Assembly (NCBI GenBank): GCA_001791645.1 | Contig: MGFA01000021.1 | Location: 1-61,450, forward strand | Direction: 5' to 3' | DNA from: Candidatus Uhrbacteria bacterium RIFOXYB12_FULL_58_10 | Lineage (GTDB): Bacteria; Patescibacteriota; Patescibacteriia; UBA9934; GWF2-40-263 | Length of the DNA: 61,450 nt | Part shown: in pieces, positions 22,500 through 32,949 of the stretch | How the letters are laid out: each line of letters opens with the position of its first letter | Numbering within the stretch: the first letter of the stretch is position 1 | Notes under the pieces: generated by a model | Database searches by the model: none | What the model was told of the DNA's origin: nothing | What the model saw: only the letters and a program-made list of their open reading frames with translations | Translations under genes and position numbers: made by a program

Positions 22500-22892
22500 A
22501 TGAACACCTTTATTCCAGGCCCTCTCGCGGATACGGCGCGCAGTTTGTTGCGCAGGGCCGGATATGGCGAACATCGCGGCCGCGAGGCGCAACTTTCGTA
22601 CGTGAAGCGAATCCAAGGCACGTCGTTTCCGCGGTATCATGCCTACGTTGAGGATCGCAATGGCGGCATGCAGCTCAACCTGCACCTCGACCAGAAGGAA
22701 GCCACCTACGGGGGCAGCCATGCGCACAGCGGGGAATACGCGGGTCCGCTCGTGGAACGCGAAAACGCAAGAATCGTCGCGTTCGTGAAATCATTAGGAT
22801 CAACGCCGGAGCGCGCGCAAACGATTCACGAAACGGAACGCACGCCGTCCAAGAAACGCGGGGGATTTTTTAGTTGGCTTATCGGGGAATAA
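22500..22892 (+). CDS. Conserved small hypothetical protein (paralogue of 20142..20549)
   Basis: FIPGPLADTARSLLRRAGYGEH...FPRYHAYVEDRNGGMQLNLHLDQ. Confidence 0.7.
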   Translation: MNTFIPGPLADTARSLLRRAGYGEHRGREAQLSYVKRIQGTSFPRYHAYVEDRNGGMQLNLHLDQKEATYGGSHAHSGEYAGPLVERENARIVAFVKSLGSTPERAQTIHETERTPSKKRGGFFSWLIGE

Positions 22893-23011
22893 CTATGACC
22901 AATGATTATTTGGCATTTCCCCTGAAGCTTGGGATCGATTTGGGTCGTGCCAAACGCATGGCTGGGCTCGTCGGGCAATTCCTTCCGTTTATCAAACCGT
23001 GATTTCCTCCT

Positions 23012-23965
23012 ATGCTCGTTAGCTTTCTCATGCTTGCCGGAGGATTCCTCCTTCTCTTGCGTGGCGCGCATTATCTGGTGCTTGGCGCGTCTTCGCTCGC
23101 GAGACGACTCGGGGTGAGCGCGCTCGTGGTCGGACTGACCGTGGTGGCGCTTGGTACGTCGATGCCGGAACTTGTCGTGAATTTGTTTTCCGCGGCGCGC
23201 GGATCAACGGACATCGCGGTGGGAAACGTGCTTGGAAGCAACATTGCGAACATCATGTTGATTCTTGGCCTCGCGGCGATCATCGCACCGATTACCGTGC
23301 AAAAGACCACGATCTGGAAGGAAATCCCTTTTTCCATTCTCGCGGTCACGCTCGTTTTCGTGATGGGGAACGACGTGTTGTTCGACGGGCGCATGCTTGA
23401 TGCGATTACGCGTATCGATGGGTTCGTCCTCCTCTCTTTTTTTGGGATCTTTCTCTATTATGTGTACGGGGTTAGCAAAAGGTCGGGCGAGCGCGGCGAT
23501 CCGGTCGGAGAGCTCACCATGCCGATGATCGCGCTGTATATCCTCGGAGGACTGGTTGCCCTTGGGATCGGAGGATCCATTGTCGTCGAGGGCGCGACGG
23601 GTTTCGCGCGGCTTGTCGGTCTTTCGGACCATGTGATTGCCATGACCATCGTTGCCATTGGGACCTCGTTGCCGGAGATGGCCACGTCGCTCGTTGCCGC
23701 GTACAAGAAGCACACGGACATCGCGATTGGAAATATCATCGGGTCGAACATTTTTAATGTATTCTTTGTGCTCGGGAGCAGCGCGCTTGTCCGTCCGCTT
23801 CCATTTGGCGAGTTTGCCTCGCGCGATGCCGCGATGGTGATATTCGCGTCCGTCTTCCTGTTTGTCAGTATGTTTATTGGGACGCGCCACCGATTTGATC
23901 GTTGGCAGGGCGTGGCGTTTGTGCTCACATATCTTCTGTACATCGGTTACATTTTGGTCGTCTGA
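23012..23965 (+). CDS. Calcium/sodium antiporter (CaCA family, YrbG-like)
   Basis: Duplicated alpha repeats: GLTVVALGTSMPELVVNLFSAARGSTDIAVGNVLGSNIANI and AMTIVAIGTSLPEMATSLVAAYKKHTDIAIGNIIGSNIFNV. Confidence 0.92.
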   Translation: MLVSFLMLAGGFLLLLRGAHYLVLGASSLARRLGVSALVVGLTVVALGTSMPELVVNLFSAARGSTDIAVGNVLGSNIANIMLILGLAAIIAPITVQKTTIWKEIPFSILAVTLVFVMGNDVLFDGRMLDAITRIDGFVLLSFFGIFLYYVYGVSKRSGERGDPVGELTMPMIALYILGGLVALGIGGSIVVEGATGFARLVGLSDHVIAMTIVAIGTSLPEMATSLVAAYKKHTDIAIGNIIGSNIFNVFFVLGSSALVRPLPFGEFASRDAAMVIFASVFLFVSMFIGTRHRFDRWQGVAFVLTYLLYIGYILVV

Positions 23966-23966
23966 T

Positions 23967-26474
23967 ATGAATTTTGCCCGCGCATCGACTCGTACCACCG
24001 AGGATCTGTTCCGGGAACTGGGCGTTTCGTCGGATGGATTGGAAGCATTGCAGGCGGCCAGGCGCCTCGTGGAATCCGGACCGAACGAAATCGTGCGCGG
24101 CCGCGTGCGTTGGCATCGCATCTTGCTCCGCCAGTTTCGTTCGCCATTTTTGTATCTGCTGATTGTCGCCGCGTTGATCGCGTGGGCGCTCGGGGAAACG
24201 ATTGACGCCCTGATGATCGCCGGGTTCGTGTTGATAAATGCCGGGCTTGGGTTCGCGCAGGAATATCATTCCGAGCGTGCCGTGGAGCTCTTGCGCACGT
24301 TCGTTCGCGCGAAGGCGCGCGTGCGGCGGGCCGGAAAGGAAACGTGGGTGGAGAGCCGTGATTTGGTACCGGGCGACGTCGTGGTGGTCGAAACGGGCGA
24401 CATGATCCATGCGGACGTTCGATTCATTGGGGAGAACGATTTGGCCTTGGACGAATCCGTGCTCACGGGCGAATCCGCGCCCGTAAAAAAACAGGCGTCA
24501 GCACTCTCGTTTGAGGCAACCGAGCCGTATCAGGCAATAAACGTGGGGTTTGCCGGTACCACGGTGGTTTCAGGACATGGGGTCGGCGTGGTCATCGCGA
24601 CGGGTGTTCGCTCACAAATTGGAGAGCTGGCGAGGATGACTCGCGATACGGACGGCAAGAGTAACTTTGAAAAGAATGTCGGCTCGTTCAGCGCGTTCAT
24701 TCTACGCATTATTCTCATTACCCTTGCCGCGGTCTTCGTCGCGAATCTCGTGATCAAGGGAGATCATGCCAACGTTCCGGACCTCCTAATTTTTTCGATC
24801 GCGCTTGCCGTATCGGTTATCCCGGAGGCATTGCCGCTCGTGATGACGACCACGTTGTCGCGCGGCGCGCTGCGGCTTGCGAAGTAAAAAGTAGTTGTAA
24901 AGCGTCTATCCGCTATTGAGGACCTCGGGTCCATCGAGGTCCTGTGCACGGACAAGACGGGAACCCTGACGGAAAACAAGTTGGAAGTCGCGGACGTTTT
25001 CGGACATCGGCACGAATCCGTGCTGTTCGACGCGGCGGCCGGTTCCTCGTTTCTTGGCGAGCGTCGCGCGGGCCCGAACAACGCGTTTGACATCGCGATA
25101 TGGGATCGTCTCGCGGAATCCGACCGCAGGCGCGTCCAGTCGGCCGAAAGATCGCATGAAATTCCATTTGACCCGGCCAAGCGTTGGAACAGCGTCGTCG
25201 TTGACGGCCGCCTTGTCGTTCGCGGGTCGCCGGACGAGCTTGCCGCGTTGTGCGACGACGATTGCGGAGGCATGCGGGAATGGTCCGCCGAGCAGGGGAA
25301 GAAAGGTCGTCGCGTGCTTGCGGTTGCCGCGCGTACGGCTCAGGACGGCGATTGGCACGCGGAAGACGGCCCGTTGGCCATGGTCGGGGCGATTTCGTTC
25401 GTCGATCCGTTGAAGAAAACGGCGGCGCAGGCCATTGCGCATGCCAAACGTCTTGGCGTTGCCGTCAAAATTTTAACCGGTGACAGTCGGGAAGTTGCCG
25501 CGGCCGTGTCGCGCGAGGTCGGGCTCATCTCATCGAACATGGAAGTCATGACCGGAGAGGAATGGGAAGCGCTTCCGGAAGCCGATCGCGCAACGCAGGC
25601 GGAATCGCATTCCGTGTTCGCGCGCGTGTCGCCGCGCCAAAAGTACTTGATCATCCAGACATTGCAGGAGACCGGCGAGGTCGGATTTCTTGGGGAAGGA
25701 ATTAACGACGCGCCCGCCTTGAAAATCGCGTCCGTGGGAATCGTGGTCTCCGGCGCAAGTGACATCGCGCGCGAGGCCGCGGATATCGTGCTGTTGCAGC
25801 AATCGCTCGACGTTATCATTCGAGGCATCCGCGAAGGACGTTCTGTTTTTGCAAATACGGTTAAGTACGTGAAGGCCACGCTCGCCTCGAACTTTGGAAA
25901 CTTTCTCGCGGTTGCCACGGCGACATTGCTGGTAGACTATTTGCCGATGCTTCCGGTGCAGATTCTTCTTCTGAACCTTCTCTCCGACTTTCCCATGATC
26001 GCGATTGCCACGGACGCGGTTGACGCCGATGAGCTCAGACGGCCGCGGGTATATGATCTGCGCGATATTGTCTATTCGGCCACGGTGCTCGGCGTGGTCA
26101 GTACGGTGTTCGATTTTATTTTCTTCGGCCTATTCAGTCGGATTTCGCCCGAGGTCCTCCATACCAATTGGTTTATCGGCTCGATTCTTACCGAGCTCGT
26201 GCTCATCTTTTCCATTCGTACCCGGCTTCCTTTTTGGCGGGCGGTCCATCCGGCGCGCCCGTTGTTCTGGCTTTCCGCGGTCGCGGCCGTTGCTACCATT
26301 TGGATTCCATTCACGGCATTCGGCGAACGTGTCTTTCGTTTTATCTCGCCATCGTCTGTTGACGTGTGGCTCATCCTCGGGATCGTCGTCGTTTATTTCG
26401 TGGTCACGGAAATGGTAAAACTTGCCTCATACCGGCTGGCAAGCGGCCTTGCGAAAACCGCGCAAGACAGCTAA
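23967..26474 (+). pseudogene. P-type (type II-like) cation ATPase interrupted by one in-frame TAA at 24885-24887
   Basis: First ORF ends VIPEALPLVMTTTLSRGALRLAK*; the same frame continues KVVVKRLSAIEDLGSIEVLCTDKTGTLTENKLEV... to 26474. Both ORF pieces are in one frame. May be a true pseudogene, readthrough or sequence error. Confidence 0.75.
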
Positions 26475-26483
26475 AGTCCGACC

Positions 26484-28304
26484 ATGGACCCCAAGGAAGA
26501 AATCAAATCACGGGTGGATATCGCCGAGCTGGTCGGCGAGTATTTGCCGCTCAAGCCGGCCGGACCTTCGCGGTTCCGGGCGCTTTGTCCGTTTCATGCC
26601 GAAAAGACCCCGTCGTTCCATGTTTCCGCGGACAAGCAGATTTGGCATTGCTTCGGTTGCAATGAGGGAGGGGACTGCTTTTCGTTCGTGATGAAAATGG
26701 AAGGGATGGATTTTCCGGAGGCGCTCATGCATTTGGGAAAGAAGGTCGGGGTTGAGGTCGTTCGTTTTTCCGCGACCGAGACGAACGAGAAACGGCGTCT
26801 TCTGGAAGCGAACGACCTTGCCGCGCGTTATTATCGCAAGGTGTTGATGGAATCCGCAGTCGGTGTGAACGCGCGCGCTTATTTGGAGCGGCGGGGGATT
26901 CCGGATACGCTCGCGGAAACATTTGGTCTGGGATTCGCGCCGGACGCCTGGGACGCATTGACCGTATTTTTGAGCAAACGTGGATTTCAGCCGGTCGAGC
27001 AGGAGAAAGCCGGTCTTGTCCTTCGTCGAAAGGACGGAAGCGGCGTGTATGACCGGTTTCGAAATCGTCTGATGATCCCGCTTTGTGACGCGCATGGGAA
27101 CGTGATCGGTTTCACTGGCCGTGTCATGCCGCAGGAAGGGTCGCAAGCGTCAGAAGACGGGCCGAAATACATGAATTCGCCGGAGACGGAGATTTATCAC
27201 AAGGGAAGAACCTTGTATGGCCTGCATCTTGCGAAACAGGCGATCAAGCGCGAGGGGCGCGTGGTGATCGTCGAGGGAAATCTCGACGTAGTGGCCTCGC
27301 ACAAGGCAGGCGTGGAGAACGTGGTCGGATCGTCCGGCACGGCGCTTACCGAGGATCAGCTCGCGATCCTGAGACGCTTTACGACGACCATAGTCTTTTC
27401 CTTTGACGCGGACGCCGCCGGTTTTAAGGCGGCGCAGCGCGGCATTGCTCTCGCTCGGCGCAGTGGATTCGACGTGCGCGTGGCCGTGCTTCCGGCAGAT
27501 GCGGGGAAGGATCCGGACGAGGCCGTTCAGAACGATCCGGAATTGTGGCGCGTCGCGTGCGCCAAGACCGTGCCCATCATGCAATATTTTATCGATCGTG
27601 CGGCCGTGGGCCGTGATCTTTCCAGCGTAGATGATAAGCGCGCGGTTGCGGCGCTTCTTATTCCCGAGTTATCTCAAATCAAGGATGTCATCGAGCGGGA
27701 ACACTGGCTACAAACCGTCTCGGATTTGCTTCGCACGAATACGGATGTCCTGCGTGATGCCATAAATGGGACGCAGATGAGCGGTTCGGTTCGTCCGGAA
27801 CGAGCAGGTGTTGGCACGGCTCGAGTCCCCGCGTCCCGTGCCGCGTCGCCGACGACGCGCGACGAACAGGCCGTTCGATCGTTGCTTGGAATGCTCGTTC
27901 AGGTGCCGTCGGTTCGTGAAATGATTGTCCTGGCTTTGGAAGCCCGTTTGTTGCCTTCGGACCGCGTTTGGGCGCTTTACAACGACATGCGGGAGGAGTA
28001 TCATTCGAGCCAGTCAATGGACCAGGCACCCCACTCATATTTTGGCCGGCTTGAAGCCCGCTTGACGGGCCGGGACCACGAACGCTCCCTGCTGCACGAA
28101 ATCGTTTTGCACGGAGAAGAGATCGTCGCCCAATTGCCGCCCGAACGGGTCGCTGACCAGGTTCATGAGCTTCTTGATTCCCTTACCGCGTCCGACCATG
28201 ACCGCCGACGGAAGGCGATCGAGGCGGATATGCGCCGTGCCGAGCAGGCCGGAGACAAGGCAACCGTGGAAAAACTCATCCGTGAATTTAATGCGCTGCG
28301 ATAG
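26484..28304 (+). CDS. dnaG: DNA primase DnaG
   Basis: CHC2 zinc finger (CPFHAEKTPSFHVSADKQIWHCFGCNEGGDCFSFVM); TOPRIM VVIVEGNLDVVA, FSFDADAAG. Confidence 0.96.
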   Translation: MDPKEEIKSRVDIAELVGEYLPLKPAGPSRFRALCPFHAEKTPSFHVSADKQIWHCFGCNEGGDCFSFVMKMEGMDFPEALMHLGKKVGVEVVRFSATETNEKRRLLEANDLAARYYRKVLMESAVGVNARAYLERRGIPDTLAETFGLGFAPDAWDALTVFLSKRGFQPVEQEKAGLVLRRKDGSGVYDRFRNRLMIPLCDAHGNVIGFTGRVMPQEGSQASEDGPKYMNSPETEIYHKGRTLYGLHLAKQAIKREGRVVIVEGNLDVVASHKAGVENVVGSSGTALTEDQLAILRRFTTTIVFSFDADAAGFKAAQRGIALARRSGFDVRVAVLPADAGKDPDEAVQNDPELWRVACAKTVPIMQYFIDRAAVGRDLSSVDDKRAVAALLIPELSQIKDVIEREHWLQTVSDLLRTNTDVLRDAINGTQMSGSVRPERAGVGTARVPASRAASPTTRDEQAVRSLLGMLVQVPSVREMIVLALEARLLPSDRVWALYNDMREEYHSSQSMDQAPHSYFGRLEARLTGRDHERSLLHEIVLHGEEIVAQLPPERVADQVHELLDSLTASDHDRRRKAIEADMRRAEQAGDKATVEKLIREFNALR

Positions 28305-28331
28305 GCAAGTATCGCTTTTTGGCGTTTACGT

Positions 28332-29630
28332 ATGGTCAAGACGAAAAAGAAACCAGGAAAGCAAACCAAGCCCGTAAAAAAGCTGGCGGCTTCCTCAGGA
28401 AAAAAGGTCAAGCCCGCAAAAAAGAGCGCGGTTGCCAACAAGGTGGCGAAACCGTCGAAGTCCGCGTCGTCGAAGTCCGCTTCGGCACGCAAACCGTCCC
28501 GCGCTCCTGCCGCTCCCAGGGCGCGATACGTGCGCATGCCTCCGCCCACGCCGGAAGCCATCGACCGGCTGATCCGGAAAGGACAGCAGCGCGGATTCGT
28601 CACGGAAAACGAGGTCCTCTTCGCCTTTCCGGACGTCGAGGATTATTTGGGCGATTTGCGTGAGTTTCTTGAACGGCTCGACCGCATTGGCGTTCACTTC
28701 ATCGAAATGAAGGAAGGAATCCTCGGGCGCGACAAGGAACGTACCGACGTATACGACAAGATCCGAAATACGCGCTCAACGCGAAAGACCAACGAAGTTC
28801 CGGAGTTGTCGCAGGATTCCATCCAAATGTATTTGCGCGAGATCGGAAAGATTCCGCTTTTGAACGGAGAGGAAGAAGTGGCGCTTGCCAAGCGCAAGGA
28901 ACGCAATGACAAGGAAGCGGAGCGGCGCATCATTGAGGCGAATTTGCGTCTCGTGGTGTCGATCGCCAAGAAGTTCGTTGGCAAGCAGCTGTCGCTTCTC
29001 GACCTGATCCAGGAAGGGAATATCGGCTTGTTCCGAGCCGTGAAAAAGTTTGAATATCGAAAGGGATACAAGTTCTCAACCTACGCGACATGGTGGATTC
29101 GACAGGCGATCACGCGTGCGCTTGCCGACCAGAGCCGCACCATTCGCATCCCGGTCCACATGGTGGAAACCATCAACCGGTTCATGCAGGTGGAGCGCCG
29201 CCTTATCCAGGACCTCGGCCGCGAGCCGTTGCCGGAGGAGATCGCGGCGGAAATGAACGAGCCGCTCGAAAAGGTCCAACACATCATCCGCATCTCGCAG
29301 GACACCGTGTCGCTCGAAACGTCCGTCGGCGACGACGACGAAGACTCGAAGCTCGAGGACTTCATCGAGGACATCAAGACCATTTCGCCTGACCGTGCCG
29401 CGGCCCGCGAGCTTCTGCGCGACTACGTGAACAACGCCATGAAGGACTTGAGCCCACGCGAGCAGAAGATCCTTGAGATGCGTTTCGGCCTTACGGACGG
29501 CGTGAGCCACACGCTCGAGGAAGTGGGCAAGGAATTCGATGTCACGCGCGAGCGTATTCGCCAAATCGAGGCAAAGGCCCTCGAAAAGATCCAGTCGCAC
29601 CCCATGATCGAGAAGCTGAGGGATTACTAG
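28332..29630 (+). CDS. rpoD: Primary sigma factor RpoD/SigA
   Basis: [60 protein letters not shown]; region 4 [29 protein letters not shown]-rich N-terminus. Confidence 0.97.
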   Translation: MVKTKKKPGKQTKPVKKLAASSGKKVKPAKKSAVANKVAKPSKSASSKSASARKPSRAPAAPRARYVRMPPPTPEAIDRLIRKGQQRGFVTENEVLFAFPDVEDYLGDLREFLERLDRIGVHFIEMKEGILGRDKERTDVYDKIRNTRSTRKTNEVPELSQDSIQMYLREIGKIPLLNGEEEVALAKRKERNDKEAERRIIEANLRLVVSIAKKFVGKQLSLLDLIQEGNIGLFRAVKKFEYRKGYKFSTYATWWIRQAITRALADQSRTIRIPVHMVETINRFMQVERRLIQDLGREPLPEEIAAEMNEPLEKVQHIIRISQDTVSLETSVGDDDEDSKLEDFIEDIKTISPDRAAARELLRDYVNNAMKDLSPREQKILEMRFGLTDGVSHTLEEVGKEFDVTRERIRQIEAKALEKIQSHPMIEKLRDY

Positions 29631-29667
29631 GAATTAAAAAAATGCCGTACGTTTTAGTCTCCATGCG

Positions 29668-29695
29668 AAAACGAGCTGGCGGGCCAGCTCGTTTT
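29668..29695. terminator. Bidirectional terminator between convergent rpoD and AAA+ gene
   Basis: AAAACGAGCTGGC/GGGCCAGCTCGTTTT palindrome. Confidence 0.85.
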
Positions 29696-29712
29696 GCGTT
29701 ACCAAACGGACT

Positions 29713-30876
29713 CTAGTCGTTCATCTTCCAAAGCCGCACGACGTCTGCGATGTCCTTTTCTGTAACGATCGGTCCGGTCTCGTCTGTGGAAGTTTTGTCA
29801 TGGGCCTTGAGTTGTTCAAGGTGACGCTTGAGCGCACGTTCGGCCTTCTCGATTTCGAGTTCGTCCGGGAACTCGTCATCGAGCGCATCAAGTTCAAGTA
29901 TAACCTCACTCAGACGCTTTGATTCCTTGGCGATACGCTCGGTAGAAGCCGCGGCCGCGGCCGGATCGCTCGAGAGACTCGCATGCGTATACCTTGCTTC
30001 GATTGATACCTTTGCACTTGCCTCGTCGATGAGATCAAGAGCTTTGTCAGGGAGGAAACGATCTTTGATTTTGGCGGAGAGGCGAATGGCCGAGCGGAGC
30101 GTCTCATCCGGGATTTGGACGCCGTGGAACTGCTCGTATGTTCCTTTGATACCGCGCAAGATCTCGAAGCTGTCGGCCTCGTTGGGCTCGCCCACGAAGA
30201 CCGGCTGGAAGCGCCTGTTCAGGGCGTCATCTGGTTTAATGAACTTTTCATATTCCTTCCAGGTCGTAGCACCGACGGCCTGCAGATCGCCTCGTGCCAG
30301 GGCGGGCTTCAGGATGTCCGATATGTTCATTGATCCTTCCGCGCCGGATGCCTCCTCAATCATGTGTATCTCGTCGATAAAGAGAATGACCTTCCTTCCC
30401 ATCGCCTCTATCTCAGAGGTCAGGCTCTTCATCCGTTGCTCGAATTCCCCTCGATATTTGGTTCCTGAGATGATACCGGTTAGGTCGAGGCAAAGGACTC
30501 TTTTTCCCGCGAGGGACTTTGGCACGTATCCTTTGTGGATGCGCCTGGCCAGTCCTTCGACGATTGCCGTCTTGCCCACTCCTGGCTCGCCAAGCAACAG
30601 GGGATTGTTCTTTCGGCGCCTGGAAAGGATGTGCACGACACGTTCGATTTCCTCCTCGCGGCCGATCACTGGGTCGAGGTTGTCCGTCTCGGCCTCATGG
30701 GTAAGATCGCGAGTGTATGTCTTTAAAATCGATTGTCCTCCCCCCATGCCGCGGAAAGATGAACCACCCCCCCTACGTTGCTTGGCAAGTAAGATGACAG
30801 CTCCAATAACTAACGCAATGCCGACGGAAGTGTATGGGTTGATTGATGAGAAATCCATAGAAAAGTGAGTCAGCAA
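29713..30876 (-). CDS. Membrane-anchored single-AAA+ (Clp/Hsp100 D1-type) ATPase
   Basis: N-terminal TM helix, then Clp D1 motifs NLDPVIGREEEIERVVHILSRRRKNNPLLLGEPGVGKTAIVEGLA, GTKYRGEFEQRM, ILFIDEIH; ends PIVTEKDIADVVRLWKMND with no D2. Confidence 0.85.
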   Translation of the reverse strand: MLTHFSMDFSSINPYTSVGIALVIGAVILLAKQRRGGGSSFRGMGGGQSILKTYTRDLTHEAETDNLDPVIGREEEIERVVHILSRRRKNNPLLLGEPGVGKTAIVEGLARRIHKGYVPKSLAGKRVLCLDLTGIISGTKYRGEFEQRMKSLTSEIEAMGRKVILFIDEIHMIEEASGAEGSMNISDILKPALARGDLQAVGATTWKEYEKFIKPDDALNRRFQPVFVGEPNEADSFEILRGIKGTYEQFHGVQIPDETLRSAIRLSAKIKDRFLPDKALDLIDEASAKVSIEARYTHASLSSDPAAAAASTERIAKESKRLSEVILELDALDDEFPDELEIEKAERALKRHLEQLKAHDKTSTDETGPIVTEKDIADVVRLWKMND

Positions 30877-31033
30877 CTGGATATTTGATAGATGATGACC
30901 AATCGGTCGAAGCTGATATTTAAAATAATCATATCATGCTTATTAATTTTGGGATAATTTGCAACGGAAATGATATCTTAGGTATATACTTTCGCAAAGG
31001 TCGAGGGAAGAAACATTAGGACGTATAAATCCT

Positions 31034-31669
31034 ATGGATAATGAGGAGGTGACGCTCATAGAACAATCCAAAACAAAACCCGATGCGTTCGGGCGGTTGT
31101 ACGATCGCTACTACCGACCCGTCTTCGGGTTTTTACTCTCGCGAACGCACAACGTTGAGGTCGCAAAGGATCTATGCAGCGAAACGTTCTTTCAGGCGCT
31201 GAAGAACATTCGCCGGTATGAGCCGCGCGGCAAGCCGTTCAAAAGTTGGTTGTTCGCCATTGCGGTCGCGCAACTTGGCACATATTTTAGAAGTCGAAAA
31301 CGCTATCTTCCTGTGGCCATCGATGAAGCGCCAGAGCTGGTGGCAAACGAAGATTATCGCCCTGACGTTGTCATGCTTGCGAGTGAGGATGACGCAGACA
31401 TGCGTCAACAAACGTATCGACTGCGAAAATATCTCAGGAAATTAAACCAAAAGCAACAGAATATCATCAGCATGCGGTTTTTCTCCAAGATGACCGTGCC
31501 TGAAATAGCTGCCACCGTAAAAATGAAGGAAGGGACGGTTAAGTCTCACATTCATCGGTCTCTTAAAAAACTACGGGTCCTAATGACCGAATCGACGGCC
31601 AACGACAGGTATGAACGAACTGACGCTCTCACAACTCGAACAGCTTTTGGAACGGATGGAGCCCGCTGA
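31034..31669 (+). CDS. ECF-type RNA polymerase sigma factor
   Basis: FGRLYDRYYRPVFGFLLSRTHNVEVAKDLCSETFFQALKNIRRYEP; region 4 ISMRFFSKMTVPEIAATVKMKEGTVKSHIHRSLKKLR. Confidence 0.9.
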   Translation: MDNEEVTLIEQSKTKPDAFGRLYDRYYRPVFGFLLSRTHNVEVAKDLCSETFFQALKNIRRYEPRGKPFKSWLFAIAVAQLGTYFRSRKRYLPVAIDEAPELVANEDYRPDVVMLASEDDADMRQQTYRLRKYLRKLNQKQQNIISMRFFSKMTVPEIAATVKMKEGTVKSHIHRSLKKLRVLMTESTANDRYERTDALTTRTAFGTDGAR

Positions 31670-31985
31670 GACGCCAGACGTTCCAGAACACCGATATGCG
31701 CTACGTCGAGCGCTGTTAAACTCGACATTATTTGAGCGTAATCGATTTTATGTTGTTTGGACGCGGTTTTTTCTTCAGACAACCTCCATCGTGGCCGGCG
31801 GGGCGGTTATCGCGGTTCTCGTGGTGAACGTGCTCACCGTGGAAATCGACCAGCAGACCCGTCGATCATCAGTGGCGGGTCGTGCGCCGGTGCCCATTGA
31901 GATCGTGTCATTTACGGAGAAACCGGAGGTGCGCCACGTGCTTGAATTCGCAAGTCCATCCATTCAGTTCGCAACAAGCCGTTAA
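31611..31985 (+). CDS. Single-TM protein, possible anti-sigma factor
   Basis: Overlaps the 3' end of the ECF gene out of frame; central TM helix; no zinc motif visible. Confidence 0.5.
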   Translation: MNELTLSQLEQLLERMEPAETPDVPEHRYALRRALLNSTLFERNRFYVVWTRFFLQTTSIVAGGAVIAVLVVNVLTVEIDQQTRRSSVAGRAPVPIEIVSFTEKPEVRHVLEFASPSIQFATSR

Positions 31986-31993
31986 TTCAATCA

Positions 31994-32032
31994 TCGTGCC
32001 TACCGACAAGTGGGCACGATGTTTATTTTTTC
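31994..32032 (+). terminator. Rho-independent terminator after the ECF operon
   Basis: TCGTGCC-TACCGACAAGT-GGGCACGA followed by TGTTTATTTTTT. Confidence 0.8.
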
Positions 32033-32082
32033 AAACGGTATGTTATGATAGATGTGCTCCACGAACGAACTGATTTGGGCTA

Positions 32083-32245
32083 AATTTGGTACTTGGGCTT
32101 GGTAATGTTCCTCTTCCCAGGAAGAGAACTGAGAGCCACGCGGTTAAGCCGATTCTGACTCGGGTTCCCGGTGAAAACTGGCAGCACGAACAGGAAACGC
32201 GTCCCGATAAGGGAATACCCGACTGCAAGAGGACCAAATCCAGTG
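32083..32245 (+). ncRNA. Candidate structured 5' leader upstream of the SanA-like gene
   Basis: Nested complementary segments: ATTTGGT/ACCAAAT, CCTCTT/AAGAGG, CGGGTTCCC/GGGAATACCCG; local hairpin CTCTTCCCAGGAAGAG. Confidence 0.35.
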
Positions 32246-32276
32246 CGTACGTGGAGTTTTCGTTTTATGTTCGTAT

Positions 32277-32949
32277 GATTCGACGTCTCATCCAAATTGC
32301 AGCCTGTTCTATCGTCGTGCCTGCCTTTTTTTGGGGCGGATGCCAATGGATCGTGCTTTCGATGGCAACGGGCGTTGTCGCGTATCCATCAGACAACATT
32401 GCGCACGCGCCAGTCGTAATTGTATTAGGCGCCAGCGTTTTGGCGAATGGACAGCCATCGGACATTCTTGCCGATCGTCTCACCGTTGCGGCAAACTTGT
32501 ATACGGCCGGTCTTGCGGATAAGGTTCTCGTATCCGGCGATAACGGACAGGACGGATACGACGAGGTAAACGCCATGCGCCGATATCTGCTCGCGGCTGG
32601 CGTTGCCGCGGAGGACCTATTTTTAGATCACGCGGGATTTGACACGTATGATTCGATGTATCGTGCCCGACACGTGTTCGGGGTTACGGACGCGATCGTC
32701 GTCACGCAGCAATATCATCTTTCCAGGGCGCTGTATCTGGCTGATGCGGTGGGCATGCATGCGCAGGGCGTTTCTTCCGATCTACAGCCATACGCAAAGC
32801 AGGCCTGGTTTTCCGCCCGGGAGTCATTGGCCCGGGTAAAGGCCGTTGTAAACGTATTATTCGGCGCGGAACCGACATATTTTGGCGAGCCAATCGATTT
32901 GGCAGGAGATGGCAGGACTACGTGGGACGAAGGTATTTCTTCCCCTTAA
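32277..32949 (+). CDS. SanA/YdcF (DUF218) family membrane-associated protein
   Basis: N-terminal TM; VVIVLGASVLANGQPSDILADRLTVAANLYTAGLADKVLVSGDNG, DAIVVTQQYHLSRALYLADAVGM. Confidence 0.88.

Noticed and set aside
24888-24980. Programmed frameshift at the A-rich TAAAAAG site in the P-type ATPase
   Set aside because: Upstream and downstream coding are already in the same frame, so a frameshift would not restore the protein.
28332-28500. Lys/Ala/Ser-rich rpoD N-terminus as a separate histone-like gene
   Set aside because: Continuous in frame with the sigma factor; lineage-specific basic N-terminal extensions of sigma70 are ordinary.
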